Below, one piece after another: positions 52,746 through 61,133 of a stretch of DNA of 64,000 bases. Location: contig NZ_CP115483.1 of NCBI RefSeq assembly GCF_027627455.1, positions 558,001-622,000 of the forward strand. The letters are read 5' to 3'. Below the pieces are notes generated by a model. That model was not told where the DNA came from. It worked only from the letters and a program-made list of their open reading frames with translations, and ran no database searches. The translations under genes were made by a program, and so were the position numbers. Position 1 is the stretch's first letter. Every line of letters starts with the position of its first letter. Source of the stretch: Sphingobacterium sp. SYP-B4668 (GTDB lineage: Bacteria > Bacteroidota > Bacteroidia > Sphingobacteriales > Sphingobacteriaceae).

Positions 52746-54698
52746 ATGAAAAAGTTATTATTTAGTGATAAAGTACATTCAAGATGGTTGATATTATTGA
52801 TCGATCAGTTAATCGTAATCTGGACACTCTTTATATCTTTATTGCTGACCAAAAAAATTGAATCTGCTGAATTGTTTTACACGAGCGATATCCTGTATAT
52901 AGGTCTGTACAGTGTGATCTCTATTTACGTGTTTATCAGCATGAGAATTCATACAGGAATCATAAGGTATTCCAATACAGAAGATATCTTTCGTGTATTC
53001 ATGGCAGTGCTAATAAGCAGTATTGGTTTTATGCTTATCGGTAATCTGCTTGTTGCTCCATATTTTAAACTTCCATGGATATGGTTTGACAAAGCACTGT
53101 TATTGAACTTTTTTATTTCTTCATCCTTGTTAATTATTTTGAGAATAGCCGTTAAACACATTTTTGGATATTTAAAAGATTTACAACCTGGAAATATAAA
53201 GGATAATATCTTAATTTATGGGACTGACAACACCTCAATCCTAGTGAAACAAGCACTCGACACCTGTCAGGAAGCACCTATAAACGTGTTTGGTTTTATT
53301 GATGATGATCAAGATAAAATAAACAAACATATAGAACAAAAAAATGTATATCCGTCATTTTGCATAGAAACACTTAAGAAAAAATATGCTATCAATAAGG
53401 TTTTATTAGTTGGCAACGATCTGAATATTAATGGAAAAAAGAAAGCAATTGAAAAATGTATAGAGCTGGGCATTAAAGTCGTTACAGTGCCGTCCTCTGA
53501 TAAATGGCTATATGGCAAATTAAGCCCTAATCAGATACAGGACTTGAAAATTGAAGATCTTTTACAACGGGAACCTATTATCCTCAAAAAGAATAATGTA
53601 TCAAAAGAGATAAACGGAAAGAGAGTTTTGATTACCGGAGCAGCAGGTTCAATCGGTTCCGAAATTGTACGTCAGGTTTTAAACTATAACCCAGAGTATA
53701 TCATCCTCTGCGATCAGGCAGAAACACCTTTACATGAGCTTCAGCTTGAAATTGAAGATTATTATCCCCAAGGTAAAACCAAAATATTCATGGCCAACAT
53801 CCAAAACAAAAGCCGGATGAAAACACTGTTTGAAGAATTTAAACCACAGATTGTTTTTCACGCGGCGGCTTATAAACATGTTCCGATGATGGAAAATAAT
53901 CCTGCAGAAGCTATATTAACCAACGTATTAGGTACGAAAAACATATCCGATCTTTCGATAGATCATGAGGTAGAAAAGTTTATTATGATTTCTACAGACA
54001 AAGCTGTAAAACCCACTAATATTATGGGAGCTTCTAAACGTCTTGCAGAAATGTATATCCAATCGCTAAATAACAATAATATATTATCAGCTTCGGAGAA
54101 CGTTAGAGCAAATTTTAAGAGTTTACTTAAACCAAAAACTAAATTTATTACGACCCGTTTCGGGAATGTTATGGGGTCAAACGGATCTGTCATTCCGAGA
54201 TTTAAAGCTCAGATAGAAAAGGGTGGCCCAATAACAGTTACCCATCCCGAAATAACCAGATATTTTATGACTATTCCTGAATCTGTACAATTGGTATTGG
54301 AAGCTGCGGCAATGGGAAATGGAGGTGAAATCTTTATTTTTGATATGGGAGACCCGGTTAAGATTGTTGATCTGGCAAAGAACATGATCAAACTTGCCGG
54401 CATGGCGCCTGATAAGGATATCAAAATTGTTTTTACCGGACTACGCCCCGGAGAAAAGTTATATGAGGAGTTACTCCTTTTGGAAGAAGAAACTATTCCG
54501 ACCCATCATCAAAAGATTAAAATATCTAAAATTATTGATTATAGCTTTAATTATGTTCATCAGGTTACAGAGGAATTATTGTGCTTAAATAGCTTGAACA
54601 ATGACTATGAAATGGTAAAAAAAATGAAAGAAATTCTACCAGATTTCATCAGTAATAATTCCAAATATGAAGAGCTAGACTTGTTTGAGGCTAATTAG
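52746..54698 (+). CDS. CapD/WbpM/PglF-type UDP-GlcNAc 4,6-dehydratase, membrane-bound
   Basis: Four membrane helices (about 12-32, 45-65, 80-102, 112-130) precede a CoA-binding-like domain (ILIYGTDNTSILVKQAL, about 155-250) and the SDR domain. In the latter GAAGSIGSEIVRQVL (about 297), FHAAAYKHVPMMENNP, STDKAVKPTNIMGASKR (about 418), RFGNVMGSNGSVIPRF and FTGLRPGEKLYEE are visible. The enzyme makes UDP-4-keto-6-deoxy sugars. It contains an extra 15-residue stretch near 455 compared with the minus-strand paralogue at 61134. It lies just before the right regulator gene, near the end of the locus. Confidence 0.92.
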   Translation: MKKLLFSDKVHSRWLILLIDQLIVIWTLFISLLLTKKIESAELFYTSDILYIGLYSVISIYVFISMRIHTGIIRYSNTEDIFRVFMAVLISSIGFMLIGNLLVAPYFKLPWIWFDKALLLNFFISSSLLIILRIAVKHIFGYLKDLQPGNIKDNILIYGTDNTSILVKQALDTCQEAPINVFGFIDDDQDKINKHIEQKNVYPSFCIETLKKKYAINKVLLVGNDLNINGKKKAIEKCIELGIKVVTVPSSDKWLYGKLSPNQIQDLKIEDLLQREPIILKKNNVSKEINGKRVLITGAAGSIGSEIVRQVLNYNPEYIILCDQAETPLHELQLEIEDYYPQGKTKIFMANIQNKSRMKTLFEEFKPQIVFHAAAYKHVPMMENNPAEAILTNVLGTKNISDLSIDHEVEKFIMISTDKAVKPTNIMGASKRLAEMYIQSLNNNNILSASENVRANFKSLLKPKTKFITTRFGNVMGSNGSVIPRFKAQIEKGGPITVTHPEITRYFMTIPESVQLVLEAAAMGNGGEIFIFDMGDPVKIVDLAKNMIKLAGMAPDKDIKIVFTGLRPGEKLYEELLLLEEETIPTHHQKIKISKIIDYSFNYVHQVTEELLCLNSLNNDYEMVKKMKEILPDFISNNSKYEELDLFEAN

Positions 54699-54721
54699 AT
54701 CAACTTTTACATTTTTTTATT

Positions 54722-55117
54722 ATGGGCATACACGTAGGAAATATTCTAAAACAGGTTCTTCGAATGGAACGTATTGGGATTAGCGAATTATCCCGAAAGC
54801 TTAAAGTAAGTAGAAGAACAATATATAATTGGTTTGAACAAGAGAATTTGAATCTTCAAATTCTCTTAGAAGTTGGTAATATAATTGGACACGATTTCAC
54901 GGCCGAACTACCTGAAACGTTAATAAAAAACCATCGTCACGTGCTTAGTGCACAAGATGCTTCTTCTGTAAAAAATACAGACGCCGATAATAATTCTGTT
55001 TATTTCTGGATGAATAAATATATTGGCTTGTTAGAAAAATATAATGATCTATTAAATCTCATTTCCGAGGACTCACCTTCAAATAAGAATCCAACAGGCA
55101 AAAATGGTTATTTTTAA
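54722..55117 (+). CDS. Small helix-turn-helix regulator, right copy
   Basis: This 131-residue protein is the counterpart of the gene at 22498. IGISELSRKLKVSRRTIYNWFE (about 18-39) is the helix-turn-helix; NIIGHDFTAELPETLIKN and the end YFWMNKYIGLLEKYNDLLN repeat the features of the left copy. It follows the dehydratase by 23 bases and is the last gene of the locus. A role in controlling the locus is likely from position only. I know of no characterised member. Confidence 0.75.
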   Translation: MGIHVGNILKQVLRMERIGISELSRKLKVSRRTIYNWFEQENLNLQILLEVGNIIGHDFTAELPETLIKNHRHVLSAQDASSVKNTDADNNSVYFWMNKYIGLLEKYNDLLNLISEDSPSNKNPTGKNGYF

Positions 55118-55509
55118 TGTAAAGATGACCTGAACCCTATCCTACTATCTCCATCGATTCAGAATCAATATATAAAATATAGAGAACACAAAGATTTGCG
55201 TTTTCTTCTGCCCTAAATCAGGAGAAACCAAAAAACTGTTAATCGAACCCTAAAACCAAAAACAGGATATAAAACACCACCTCACCATCTCTTCTTTTAA
55301 CATTCCTCTCGTTCCCTTACTTTTTAAGTACGGATTCCAATCCTCAACAGTCAGTACATCGTATTTTATGACGTTCAGAATTGGCACGTATTTTTCCCAG
55401 TATGTTCCTTAGAATTCCTTATTACTGAAACAGTAACAACTGTTGCTAAACCTTAACCAAAAGTCTAAAAACAACAAAAGCCTCACTTTTCAGTGAAGCT
55501 TTTAATTTG
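55118..55509. other. 392-base gap between the locus and tRNA-Glu
   Basis: No gene is visible. The stretch is AT-rich with short dyads such as AACAGT-AACA-ACTGTT near 55429-55444, and ends in the hairpin at 55476. It is the right border of the locus, and could hold the scar of an old insertion, but I found no direct repeat of the tRNA end at the left border. Confidence 0.45.
55476..55503. terminator. Hairpin between the locus and tRNA-Glu
   Basis: AAAAGC-C-TCACT (55476-55487) pairs with AGTGA-A-GCTTTT (55492-55503), one internal mismatch, with A-rich and T-rich flanks. It could end the minus-strand tRNA transcript and the plus-strand operon. Confidence 0.65.
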
Positions 55510-55581
55510 TAGCCCGTAGGGGAATCGAACCCCTGTTTCAAGAATGAAAATCTTGCGTCCTAACCCCTAGACGAACGGGCC
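55510..55581 (-). tRNA. tRNA-Glu (anticodon UUC)
   Basis: On the minus strand the sequence folds as a tRNA of 72 bases. The acceptor GGCCCGT pairs with ACGGGCT (last pair G-U), the D arm contains TCTAGGGGTTAGGA, the anticodon stem CAAGA/TCTTG encloses the loop TTTTCAT (anticodon TTC), and the T arm is AGGGG-TTCGATT-CCCCT. CCA is not encoded. Its 3' end faces the polysaccharide locus. Confidence 0.95.
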
Positions 55582-55725
55582 TTTTTGTGTTTCGGTGTGC
55601 AAATATAGAAACAACATTCTATAAACCAAAATTATTTTGATATTATTTTTATTTTTTTCAGAAATAGATTTTTGTTTGCACGAATTTATGTATTTTGACT
55701 AGTTATAAATGTCTGTATTGTGACT

Positions 55726-58230
55726 ATGAACAAAAAACATATAGGAAGCGTAACCTTAGGGCTATTGATGGTTGTACAAGGGGTTTCGAATGCACAAGAG
55801 AAGCTAATGAAGTCAGCTTTACACGTGAAGTGGAAAATAGAGGAGACGAAACCGATAGATGAATCGTCAACTTCTTCATTTATTATAAAAAATACAGGTA
55901 CTAAAGCTGTAGATATAAGGGATTGGTCGCTTATGTTTAACTATTTATACCCGGTGAAAGAAGATAAAGGAAATACGAAGTTTTTGGTGGAGCACAGAAA
56001 CGGTGACCTATATCAATTAAGTTTCTTAGATAACTCCTATCATGTCATCAAACCGAATGATTCACTGATTGTGACATTCGATGCGATTGCACCATTGCGA
56101 ACTACGAGTAAGGCTCCAGGAGGCCTTTATTTTGCCAATAGGAGCGGCGAAAAATTTGACGTAGTCAATTACAAGATTGTGGAGCCAAAGATGGACAATG
56201 CACAAATGATGGAGGTATTGGAGAAGCAATACATATTCAACCAAATGGGCAATGCACAGCAAGGCCAATTAATATTACCGACACCTGTATCCTTGATTCG
56301 AGATTCTGAACGCACATTCTTACTGCCTAGTAAATTGAGTGTCCAAACAGATGAAAGATTTCTCGATGAAGCCAAAATATTTGTATCTGATATAAAGCAA
56401 TTGGGATGGAAAGCATCACTTTCTGGAAAATCTAAAGGTGTTATTTCAATTCAGAGCTCGCAAAGCCTCGCAGCAGATGAGTACACGTTGAACATAGATG
56501 GTGAGGGTGTTGTGATAACCGCCTCTAGCGCTACCGGTGCTTTCTATGGACTGCAATCCGTCAAGTCTTTGCTTGTGCCTCATAATCCTGCCAAAACAAA
56601 TGCATTCTTTCCTTATGTACAGGTGAAGGATAAGCCACGGTATAAGTACCGTGGATTTATGATGGATGTAGCCCGTAATTTTCAAGACAAAAAGATGGTT
56701 ATGAAGATGTTGGATGCAATGGCTATGTACAAATTAAATGTATTCCATTTTCACTTCACTGAAGACGAAGCTTGGAGAATAGAGATTCCAGGACTTCCTG
56801 AGCTGACAGAGGTAGGTAGTCAAAGATCAGCAACATTTGCAGATGGTCGCTCTTTGCAACCTGCTTATAGATCGGGTGCTAAGGGCAAGGGACGGCAGTA
56901 TTACACCGTTAAAGATTACATCGAAATCCTTCAATATGCAAAAGCAAGACATATCGAAGTCATACCCGAGATTGAGACACCTGGACACGCACGGGCAGCC
57001 ATTAAATCAATGGAGTCTCGGTACAATAGGTATATGAAATCAGGAGAGCAAGATAAGGCCGAAATGTATTTATTACACGATATAGCCGACAAATCTATTT
57101 ACAATTCAGCCCAAAATTGGAATGATAATGTCATCAATGCGGCACTACCCTCCACATATGCTTTTATTGGAAAAGTATTAGACGAGTTAAAGAAAATGCA
57201 CCAACAAGCTGGAGTGGAGCTCAGAACTGTTCATCTAGGGGGCGACGAAGTGCCCGCTGGTGTATGGGAGAAATCGCCGAAAATAGCGGAACTGATGAAA
57301 GCGGCCAATTTAAAATCAGTCAATGACGTATGGCCCTATTACATACAAAAAATTAATAATCTGGTCCAAGAGCGTGGATTGACAATGGAAGGATGGGAAG
57401 AAATGGGAATGTATAACGATGGGAAGGGTATGGGCGTAAATCCACAGTTGACAGGAAAGGGAATGAAATTGGATGTTTGGAATAATCTCATTGGTGGTGG
57501 GCAGGAGGATCTTGCGTACCGTCTCGCAAATGAAGGATACAAGGTCATATTTGCAAGCGCCAGTAATTTTTATTTAGATATGGCCTGGAATACAACATTT
57601 GCAGAAACGGGTCTAAATTGGGCTGCTTATACAAACTTAAGAGAAGCCTATACTTTTGCGCCAGAGAATTTCTTTGTTAATGTCACTGAGATTGGAAAAG
57701 GAAGGGCAAAAGGCGCAGCGTATTTTAAAAATAAAACTAAGTTGACAGAGATTGGAAAGGCTAACTTTTTGGGTGTCAAGGGAGCAATATGGTCTGAAAC
57801 GATAGGAAGTGCCGCAGATATGGAATATTTAGTATTTCCAAGATTTTTGGCGGTAGCTGAGCGCGCATGGTCTCCGGTAAAGAGCTGGGAGGAATCTGCT
57901 TCTTATGATCTCAAGAAATTTGATAAGGATTTTGCCGAATTTTCTAAGAAGGTAGGAGGGGTGGAATTACCAAAGTTAGATAAGCTAAATGGTGGCTACG
58001 CGTATCGACTGCCAGCTGTTGGCGTTAGGTTGGAGGGACAAAATGCATTGGTGAATACCGAATACCCAGCCTATCAAATATTTTATACGGATGATAAATC
58101 TGAACCTACACTGAAATCTCAACCCGTCAAAAATGGCGTAGTCAAGTTAGAGAAAGGAAAAACATACTCCTTCGCCGTTTTCGCAAGCAATGGTAGAAAA
58201 GGACGAACGTATAGTTTTAAATACAATTAA
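55726..58230 (+). CDS. Beta-N-acetylhexosaminidase, GH20
   Basis: From ATG 55726 (GTG 55720 is also in frame) a signal peptide (GLLMVVQGVSNAQ) is followed by a CHB_HEX carbohydrate-binding domain (about 33-150), a GH20b domain (about 180-310), the catalytic barrel with FMMDVARNFQDKKMVMKMLD, HFHFTEDEAWRIEI and the Asp-Glu pair in HLGGDEVPAGVW (about 503-514), and a C-terminal CHB_HEX_C-like domain. It removes terminal GlcNAc/GalNAc from chitin or glycan oligomers in the periplasm. It is alone, with a hairpin after it. Confidence 0.94.
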   Translation: MNKKHIGSVTLGLLMVVQGVSNAQEKLMKSALHVKWKIEETKPIDESSTSSFIIKNTGTKAVDIRDWSLMFNYLYPVKEDKGNTKFLVEHRNGDLYQLSFLDNSYHVIKPNDSLIVTFDAIAPLRTTSKAPGGLYFANRSGEKFDVVNYKIVEPKMDNAQMMEVLEKQYIFNQMGNAQQGQLILPTPVSLIRDSERTFLLPSKLSVQTDERFLDEAKIFVSDIKQLGWKASLSGKSKGVISIQSSQSLAADEYTLNIDGEGVVITASSATGAFYGLQSVKSLLVPHNPAKTNAFFPYVQVKDKPRYKYRGFMMDVARNFQDKKMVMKMLDAMAMYKLNVFHFHFTEDEAWRIEIPGLPELTEVGSQRSATFADGRSLQPAYRSGAKGKGRQYYTVKDYIEILQYAKARHIEVIPEIETPGHARAAIKSMESRYNRYMKSGEQDKAEMYLLHDIADKSIYNSAQNWNDNVINAALPSTYAFIGKVLDELKKMHQQAGVELRTVHLGGDEVPAGVWEKSPKIAELMKAANLKSVNDVWPYYIQKINNLVQERGLTMEGWEEMGMYNDGKGMGVNPQLTGKGMKLDVWNNLIGGGQEDLAYRLANEGYKVIFASASNFYLDMAWNTTFAETGLNWAAYTNLREAYTFAPENFFVNVTEIGKGRAKGAAYFKNKTKLTEIGKANFLGVKGAIWSETIGSAADMEYLVFPRFLAVAERAWSPVKSWEESASYDLKKFDKDFAEFSKKVGGVELPKLDKLNGGYAYRLPAVGVRLEGQNALVNTEYPAYQIFYTDDKSEPTLKSQPVKNGVVKLEKGKTYSFAVFASNGRKGRTYSFKYN

Positions 58231-58233
58231 TGA

Positions 58234-58267
58234 CTAACAGACGAAGGTCTAGGCCTTCGTCTGTTAG
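58234..58267. terminator. Convergent hairpin between the GH20 gene and ytxJ
   Basis: A perfect 14-bp stem (58234-58247 with 58254-58267) with a 6-base loop lies between the convergent genes and includes the ytxJ stop codon. T runs are weak on both sides, so termination strength is uncertain. Confidence 0.65.
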
Positions 58268-58596
58268 CTTATGAATTTGATAATATCAGCCATTTCGATA
58301 TCGCCGTGTGAGGCATAGTACAAACATTCATCTCCCTTTATGACCAGTATCTGAGGCGATTCATGGTGGATCTGCCATTTCTCGGAGATCATATTGGAAA
58401 TCTCTCTATAGCGGATTAAATCTAGATAATACAAGCTATAATCAGGAGGCAGTAGTACGGCACTGTACTCCAATGATCGCTTAGCCATACTGCTTACCGA
58501 ACAGCGTGTACTGTGTTTGAAAATAACATGAATTTGACTGTCCTGAGCGATATCGTCAAGCTGCTGAACGGTTGAGAGATCTTTCCATTGAATCAT
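58264..58596 (-). CDS. ytxJ: Bacillithiol system redox-active protein YtxJ
   Basis: This 110-residue thioredoxin-like protein (DUF2847) has FKHSTRCSVSSMAKRSLE with a single reactive Cys, and ESPQILVIKGDECLYYASHGDI near the end with the cis-Pro replaced region SPQ. YtxJ is a candidate monothiol bacilliredoxin that removes bacillithiol from proteins. It is cytoplasmic. A secreted protein gene lies 11 bases upstream on the same strand. Confidence 0.9.
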   Translation of the reverse strand: MIQWKDLSTVQQLDDIAQDSQIHVIFKHSTRCSVSSMAKRSLEYSAVLLPPDYSLYYLDLIRYREISNMISEKWQIHHESPQILVIKGDECLYYASHGDIEMADIIKFIS

Positions 58597-58607
58597 ATTG
58601 TAATTTG

Positions 58608-59366
58608 TTATAGTGAAGAAAATTTACTAAGCTCCATATCTACAAAGGCCGCTACTGTTGTAAAAGTCACACTTTTACTGTTGTCATTTGAAGACTTAAA
58701 AGTCGTTGGTAGAATCAATCCAGCACCAATATCCTTATAATTGTCGACCATATACTGTACATTACCGTCTTCCGTGTCCAATTCCCAACGACGTATTCGT
58801 CCACTATCGGAGTTGAAGTATAACTTACCGCTTATTCTGATATTGACCTCGGAAGTCGTACTAACATTAATCATGGTTAATTTCTCAGTATCAACTATTT
58901 TCTGTTGAACATCATCCGGTTTTAATTGTTTGTTGCCTAACGTCGTCGGAAGAAAAAGAAGAGATATATCCTTTTTGAACTGTTCTGATATTATTGGAAA
59001 ATTCTTAATTGTAAAATTTTCAATATTGGTCTGCTCTACTTCATTGACATAAAGCTTTTTTATTTTGTTGCTTTTGTAATTGAATAATAATACAATTTGA
59101 TCGCCAGAGGAAGTTGATCCTTCAAAACGAGAATCTCCATTTTTTCGATTTATTAAGAATTTTCTAGGATTCTCAATAAAATTGGAAACATTGTTACCAG
59201 AAGCCGAAAACAGGATGAAGTGTGTTTCTTCCCATTTGGCCTTTCCACCTATTCCTTCCCACAATTTATTGGTTGATACAGCCTCTTGAGCTGTCAAACT
59301 ATTTTGGGAAAAAAGAGCGCAGAAAAAAAAGATGAATGATAAGAATTTGAAAGTTTTCATATTCAT
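58608..59366 (-). CDS. Secreted hypothetical protein, LolA-like in outline
   Basis: A signal peptide (FLSFIFFFCALFSQNSLTAQ) precedes about 230 residues with beta-strand repeats: GKAKWEETHFILFSASGN, KFLINRKNGDSRFEG and RISGKLYFNSDSGRIRRWELDTEDG, then LILPTTFKSS. This order of paired strands recalls LolA/outer-membrane sorting-type folds in Bacteroidetes, without a firm match. ATG 59366 or 59360 can start it. It stands 11 bases before ytxJ and may share its transcript. The function is unknown. Confidence 0.72.
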   Translation of the reverse strand: MNMKTFKFLSFIFFFCALFSQNSLTAQEAVSTNKLWEGIGGKAKWEETHFILFSASGNNVSNFIENPRKFLINRKNGDSRFEGSTSSGDQIVLLFNYKSNKIKKLYVNEVEQTNIENFTIKNFPIISEQFKKDISLLFLPTTLGNKQLKPDDVQQKIVDTEKLTMINVSTTSEVNIRISGKLYFNSDSGRIRRWELDTEDGNVQYMVDNYKDIGAGLILPTTFKSSNDNSKSVTFTTVAAFVDMELSKFSSL

Positions 59367-59440
59367 TATTTTAGTAAGAATAGACAGCTAGCAGGAAGGG
59401 ATTACGTAGTAGCTGCAGTTCTTTGACGTGTGTAGGAACG

Positions 59441-59569
59441 CTATCTTGTCCTTGTTTTTTTCTTGGGATAGGAATTATATGCGGCGCATTGTTTCTGGGA
59501 CGAACAGGACGAAAGTAAGGTCGATCCGATAAATATGAACGTAGCCAAAATCAATAAGTAACATTTCAT
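59441..59569 (-). CDS. Tiny lipoprotein (42 residues)
   Basis: A short minus-strand frame reads MKCYLLILATFIFIGSTLLS then SCSSQKQCAAYNSYPKKKTR and two more residues before TAG. It has a lysine-containing n-region, a hydrophobic core and a lipobox LSSC (Cys 22), followed by a short mature part with a CAAYNSYPKKK motif that I recall in small Bacteroidetes proteins. It lies between ribH and the secreted protein gene on the same strand. The mature peptide of about 21 residues would be lipid-anchored. The function is unknown. Confidence 0.65.
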   Translation of the reverse strand: MKCYLLILATFIFIGSTLLSSCSSQKQCAAYNSYPKKKTRTR

Positions 59570-59630
59570 GTGGATTGTATTTTGATAGTCAGCGTGAATT
59601 GCACCTGACAATTTTTATTTAATATAGCGT

Positions 59631-60125
59631 CTATTGTGTGTATTTACGACCGATGTTCGCCATCTGTATAGCTGTAATTGCAGCCTCTTCTCCTTTGTTC
59701 CCGTGTTTACCGCCTGCGCGTTCCTCTGCCTGTTGTAAATTGTCCGTCGTCAATACCCCAAATATGACCGGCCTGTTGTATTTGAGCGCTACATTTGCAA
59801 TGCCGTTAGCAACAGCGTCACAAATAAAGTCAAAATGCCTAGTTTCCCCCTGTATCACACAACCTAAACAGATGATTGCATCAAATGTTTGGTCCCGTAG
59901 TAAGATATCCGCTCCAGAAATAAGTTCATAACTGCCAGGTACCTCAACCAACTCAATGTTTTCTTCTTGGGTATTATGTTTCAATAAACCCTGTACGGCA
60001 CCATTTAACAATGCGCCTGTGATTTGTGCATTCCATTGGGATACGACGATTCCAAATTTAAAATCTTTCGCATCACTAACTTGGATGTGAGAAAAATCAG
60101 ATAAGTTTTTTAAAGTACTTGCCAT
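59631..60125 (-). CDS. ribH: 6,7-dimethyl-8-ribityllumazine synthase
   Basis: RibH condenses 5-amino-6-ribitylaminouracil with 3,4-dihydroxy-2-butanone 4-phosphate in riboflavin synthesis, usually as an icosahedral 60-mer. The substrate-binding VVSQWNAQITGALLNGA, VPGSYELISGADILL, IICLGCVIQGETRHFDFIC (catalytic His) and FGVLTTDNLQQAEERAGGKHGNKG are all conserved. The 164-residue length is normal. No other rib gene is in the window and no FMN riboswitch is seen upstream. Confidence 0.96.
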   Translation of the reverse strand: MASTLKNLSDFSHIQVSDAKDFKFGIVVSQWNAQITGALLNGAVQGLLKHNTQEENIELVEVPGSYELISGADILLRDQTFDAIICLGCVIQGETRHFDFICDAVANGIANVALKYNRPVIFGVLTTDNLQQAEERAGGKHGNKGEEAAITAIQMANIGRKYTQ

Positions 60126-60307
60126 ATGGTTACAAACTTAGACAAACTTGCTTTTATATGCAATTATAATTGTTCGGATTATAAAATCGATGTGTACAAA
60201 TGATACGACATCTTGATATTTGATTTTGTATCTTAATGGAATGTCCAATTGATATTTGATGACGATTTTCCAGAGTCTTGCAATGTCGAACAGGAGGAAA
60301 TGGTATA

Positions 60308-60345
60308 TATAACAAAGGGCTGCCATAATGCAGCCCTTTGTTATA
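60308..60345. terminator. Strong hairpin terminator after the TPR gene
   Basis: A perfect 16-bp stem (60308-60323 with 60330-60345) with a CATAAT loop follows the minus-strand TPR gene by 18 bases. It is symmetric with A/T ends, so it may act on both strands. Confidence 0.85.
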
Positions 60346-60363
60346 TTGTACGCTAGGTATATC

Positions 60364-61044
60364 CTATTGCTCGGCTTTTACACGAGCGATTAACCCTTCT
60401 ACCAAAGAAGCCTCTTGGCTCTCTGGGTAGTTATTTTTTATTTTGGTATAAGCTTCTTCAGCTTTTTTATTTTCTTTCAACTGCTCATACACCAAGCCTA
60501 ATTTTTTAAGGAATAAAGGGGAGGTATAAGAGTTTTCCTTCTTCTCTGCAGCTTGCTTATAGAAAGAGGCCGCTTTGTTATAGTCTTTTTGTTCAGAATA
60601 TGCATCGCCCAATAGACCTACGACTAGTGGGTCTAAGACCTCACTGCCCGTATCGGAGTATTTTTCTAAAGCCTCTATTGCTTCAGCATACTTACCTTCT
60701 CTAAGGTACAAGCCCCCAAGGTAAGCATTTGCGATATTCGCTGATTTCGTGTTAGAATATTCATCAGCGATTTCTTTGAATCCTGGGTATGATCCATCAC
60801 CAGCAATCGCTTTTTTCTGTAGAGAGTCATCAGTAGATGAAGCATATTCTTCTGCTTTGAAAACCAAGTTGGCGGCTTTTTCAGCTCTTGGTGCTAAATA
60901 AAGCTTTTGGTAACCGAAATACAATAATATAAGGACTGCAATACCACTGACAATAAAAGTGATACTTTTCTGGTTTTCAATAAAAAATGAACCTTTTTGA
61001 GGTTTATTTGCAGGTTCAGCTGCACGGGTTTGATTATTTGACAT
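60364..61044 (-). CDS. TPR-containing membrane-anchored protein (YfgM-like)
   Basis: From ATG 61044 the 226-residue protein has one membrane helix (about 30-48, SITFIVSGIAVLILLYFGYQKL) and then a string of TPR repeats outside: ANAYLGGLYLREGKYAEAIEALE, VVGLLGDAYSEQKDYNKAASFYKQAA and KKLGLVYEQLKENKKAEEAYTKIKNNYP. This is the plan of YfgM-like chaperone-associated proteins of the Sec translocon. A TTG two codons earlier extends the frame. A TAATTTTG element lies 26 bases upstream. Confidence 0.85.
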   Translation of the reverse strand: MSNNQTRAAEPANKPQKGSFFIENQKSITFIVSGIAVLILLYFGYQKLYLAPRAEKAANLVFKAEEYASSTDDSLQKKAIAGDGSYPGFKEIADEYSNTKSANIANAYLGGLYLREGKYAEAIEALEKYSDTGSEVLDPLVVGLLGDAYSEQKDYNKAASFYKQAAEKKENSYTSPLFLKKLGLVYEQLKENKKAEEAYTKIKNNYPESQEASLVEGLIARVKAEQ

Positions 61045-61069
61045 TTTCAAAAAATAAAAATTCGGAAAG

Positions 61070-61077
61070 CAAAATTA
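61070..61077 (-). promoter_or_regulatory. Bacteroidetes -7 element (TAATTTTG) of the TPR gene
   Basis: On the minus strand TAATTTTG matches TAnnTTTG exactly and lies 25 bases before the ATG at 61044. Confidence 0.5.
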
Positions 61078-61133
61078 CACTTTTAAAAATTATTTGCAAG
61101 TGTTTTGGGTTTATATTATTAGGAATGATGAGG

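Larger units (their letters stand above)
25727..55117 (+). other. Exopolysaccharide/capsule biosynthesis locus
   Basis: All genes run on the plus strand with short gaps and several overlaps. The set is export (Wza, Wzc), UpxY, nucleotide-sugar enzymes, a PglC-like initiating transferase, Wzx, a Wzy-like polymerase, five glycosyltransferases, modifying enzymes, a polysaccharide lyase and a terminal regulator. This is a Wzx/Wzy-dependent pathway. No Wzb phosphatase is seen. The block is visibly AT-richer than the core on either side. Confidence 0.9.

Noticed and set aside
55400..55520. tRNA-Glu 3' end repeat marking an integrated element
   Set aside because: I looked by eye for the tRNA end sequence near 15-26 kb and did not find it; no integrase gene is in the window.
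60126..60300. FMN riboswitch upstream of ribH
   Set aside because: The gap before the ribH start lacks the conserved RFN-element blocks.
60138..60326. 62-residue minus-strand open frame between ribH and the TPR gene
   Set aside because: It runs into the terminator hairpin of the TPR gene, has no motif and looks like chance coding in the gap.
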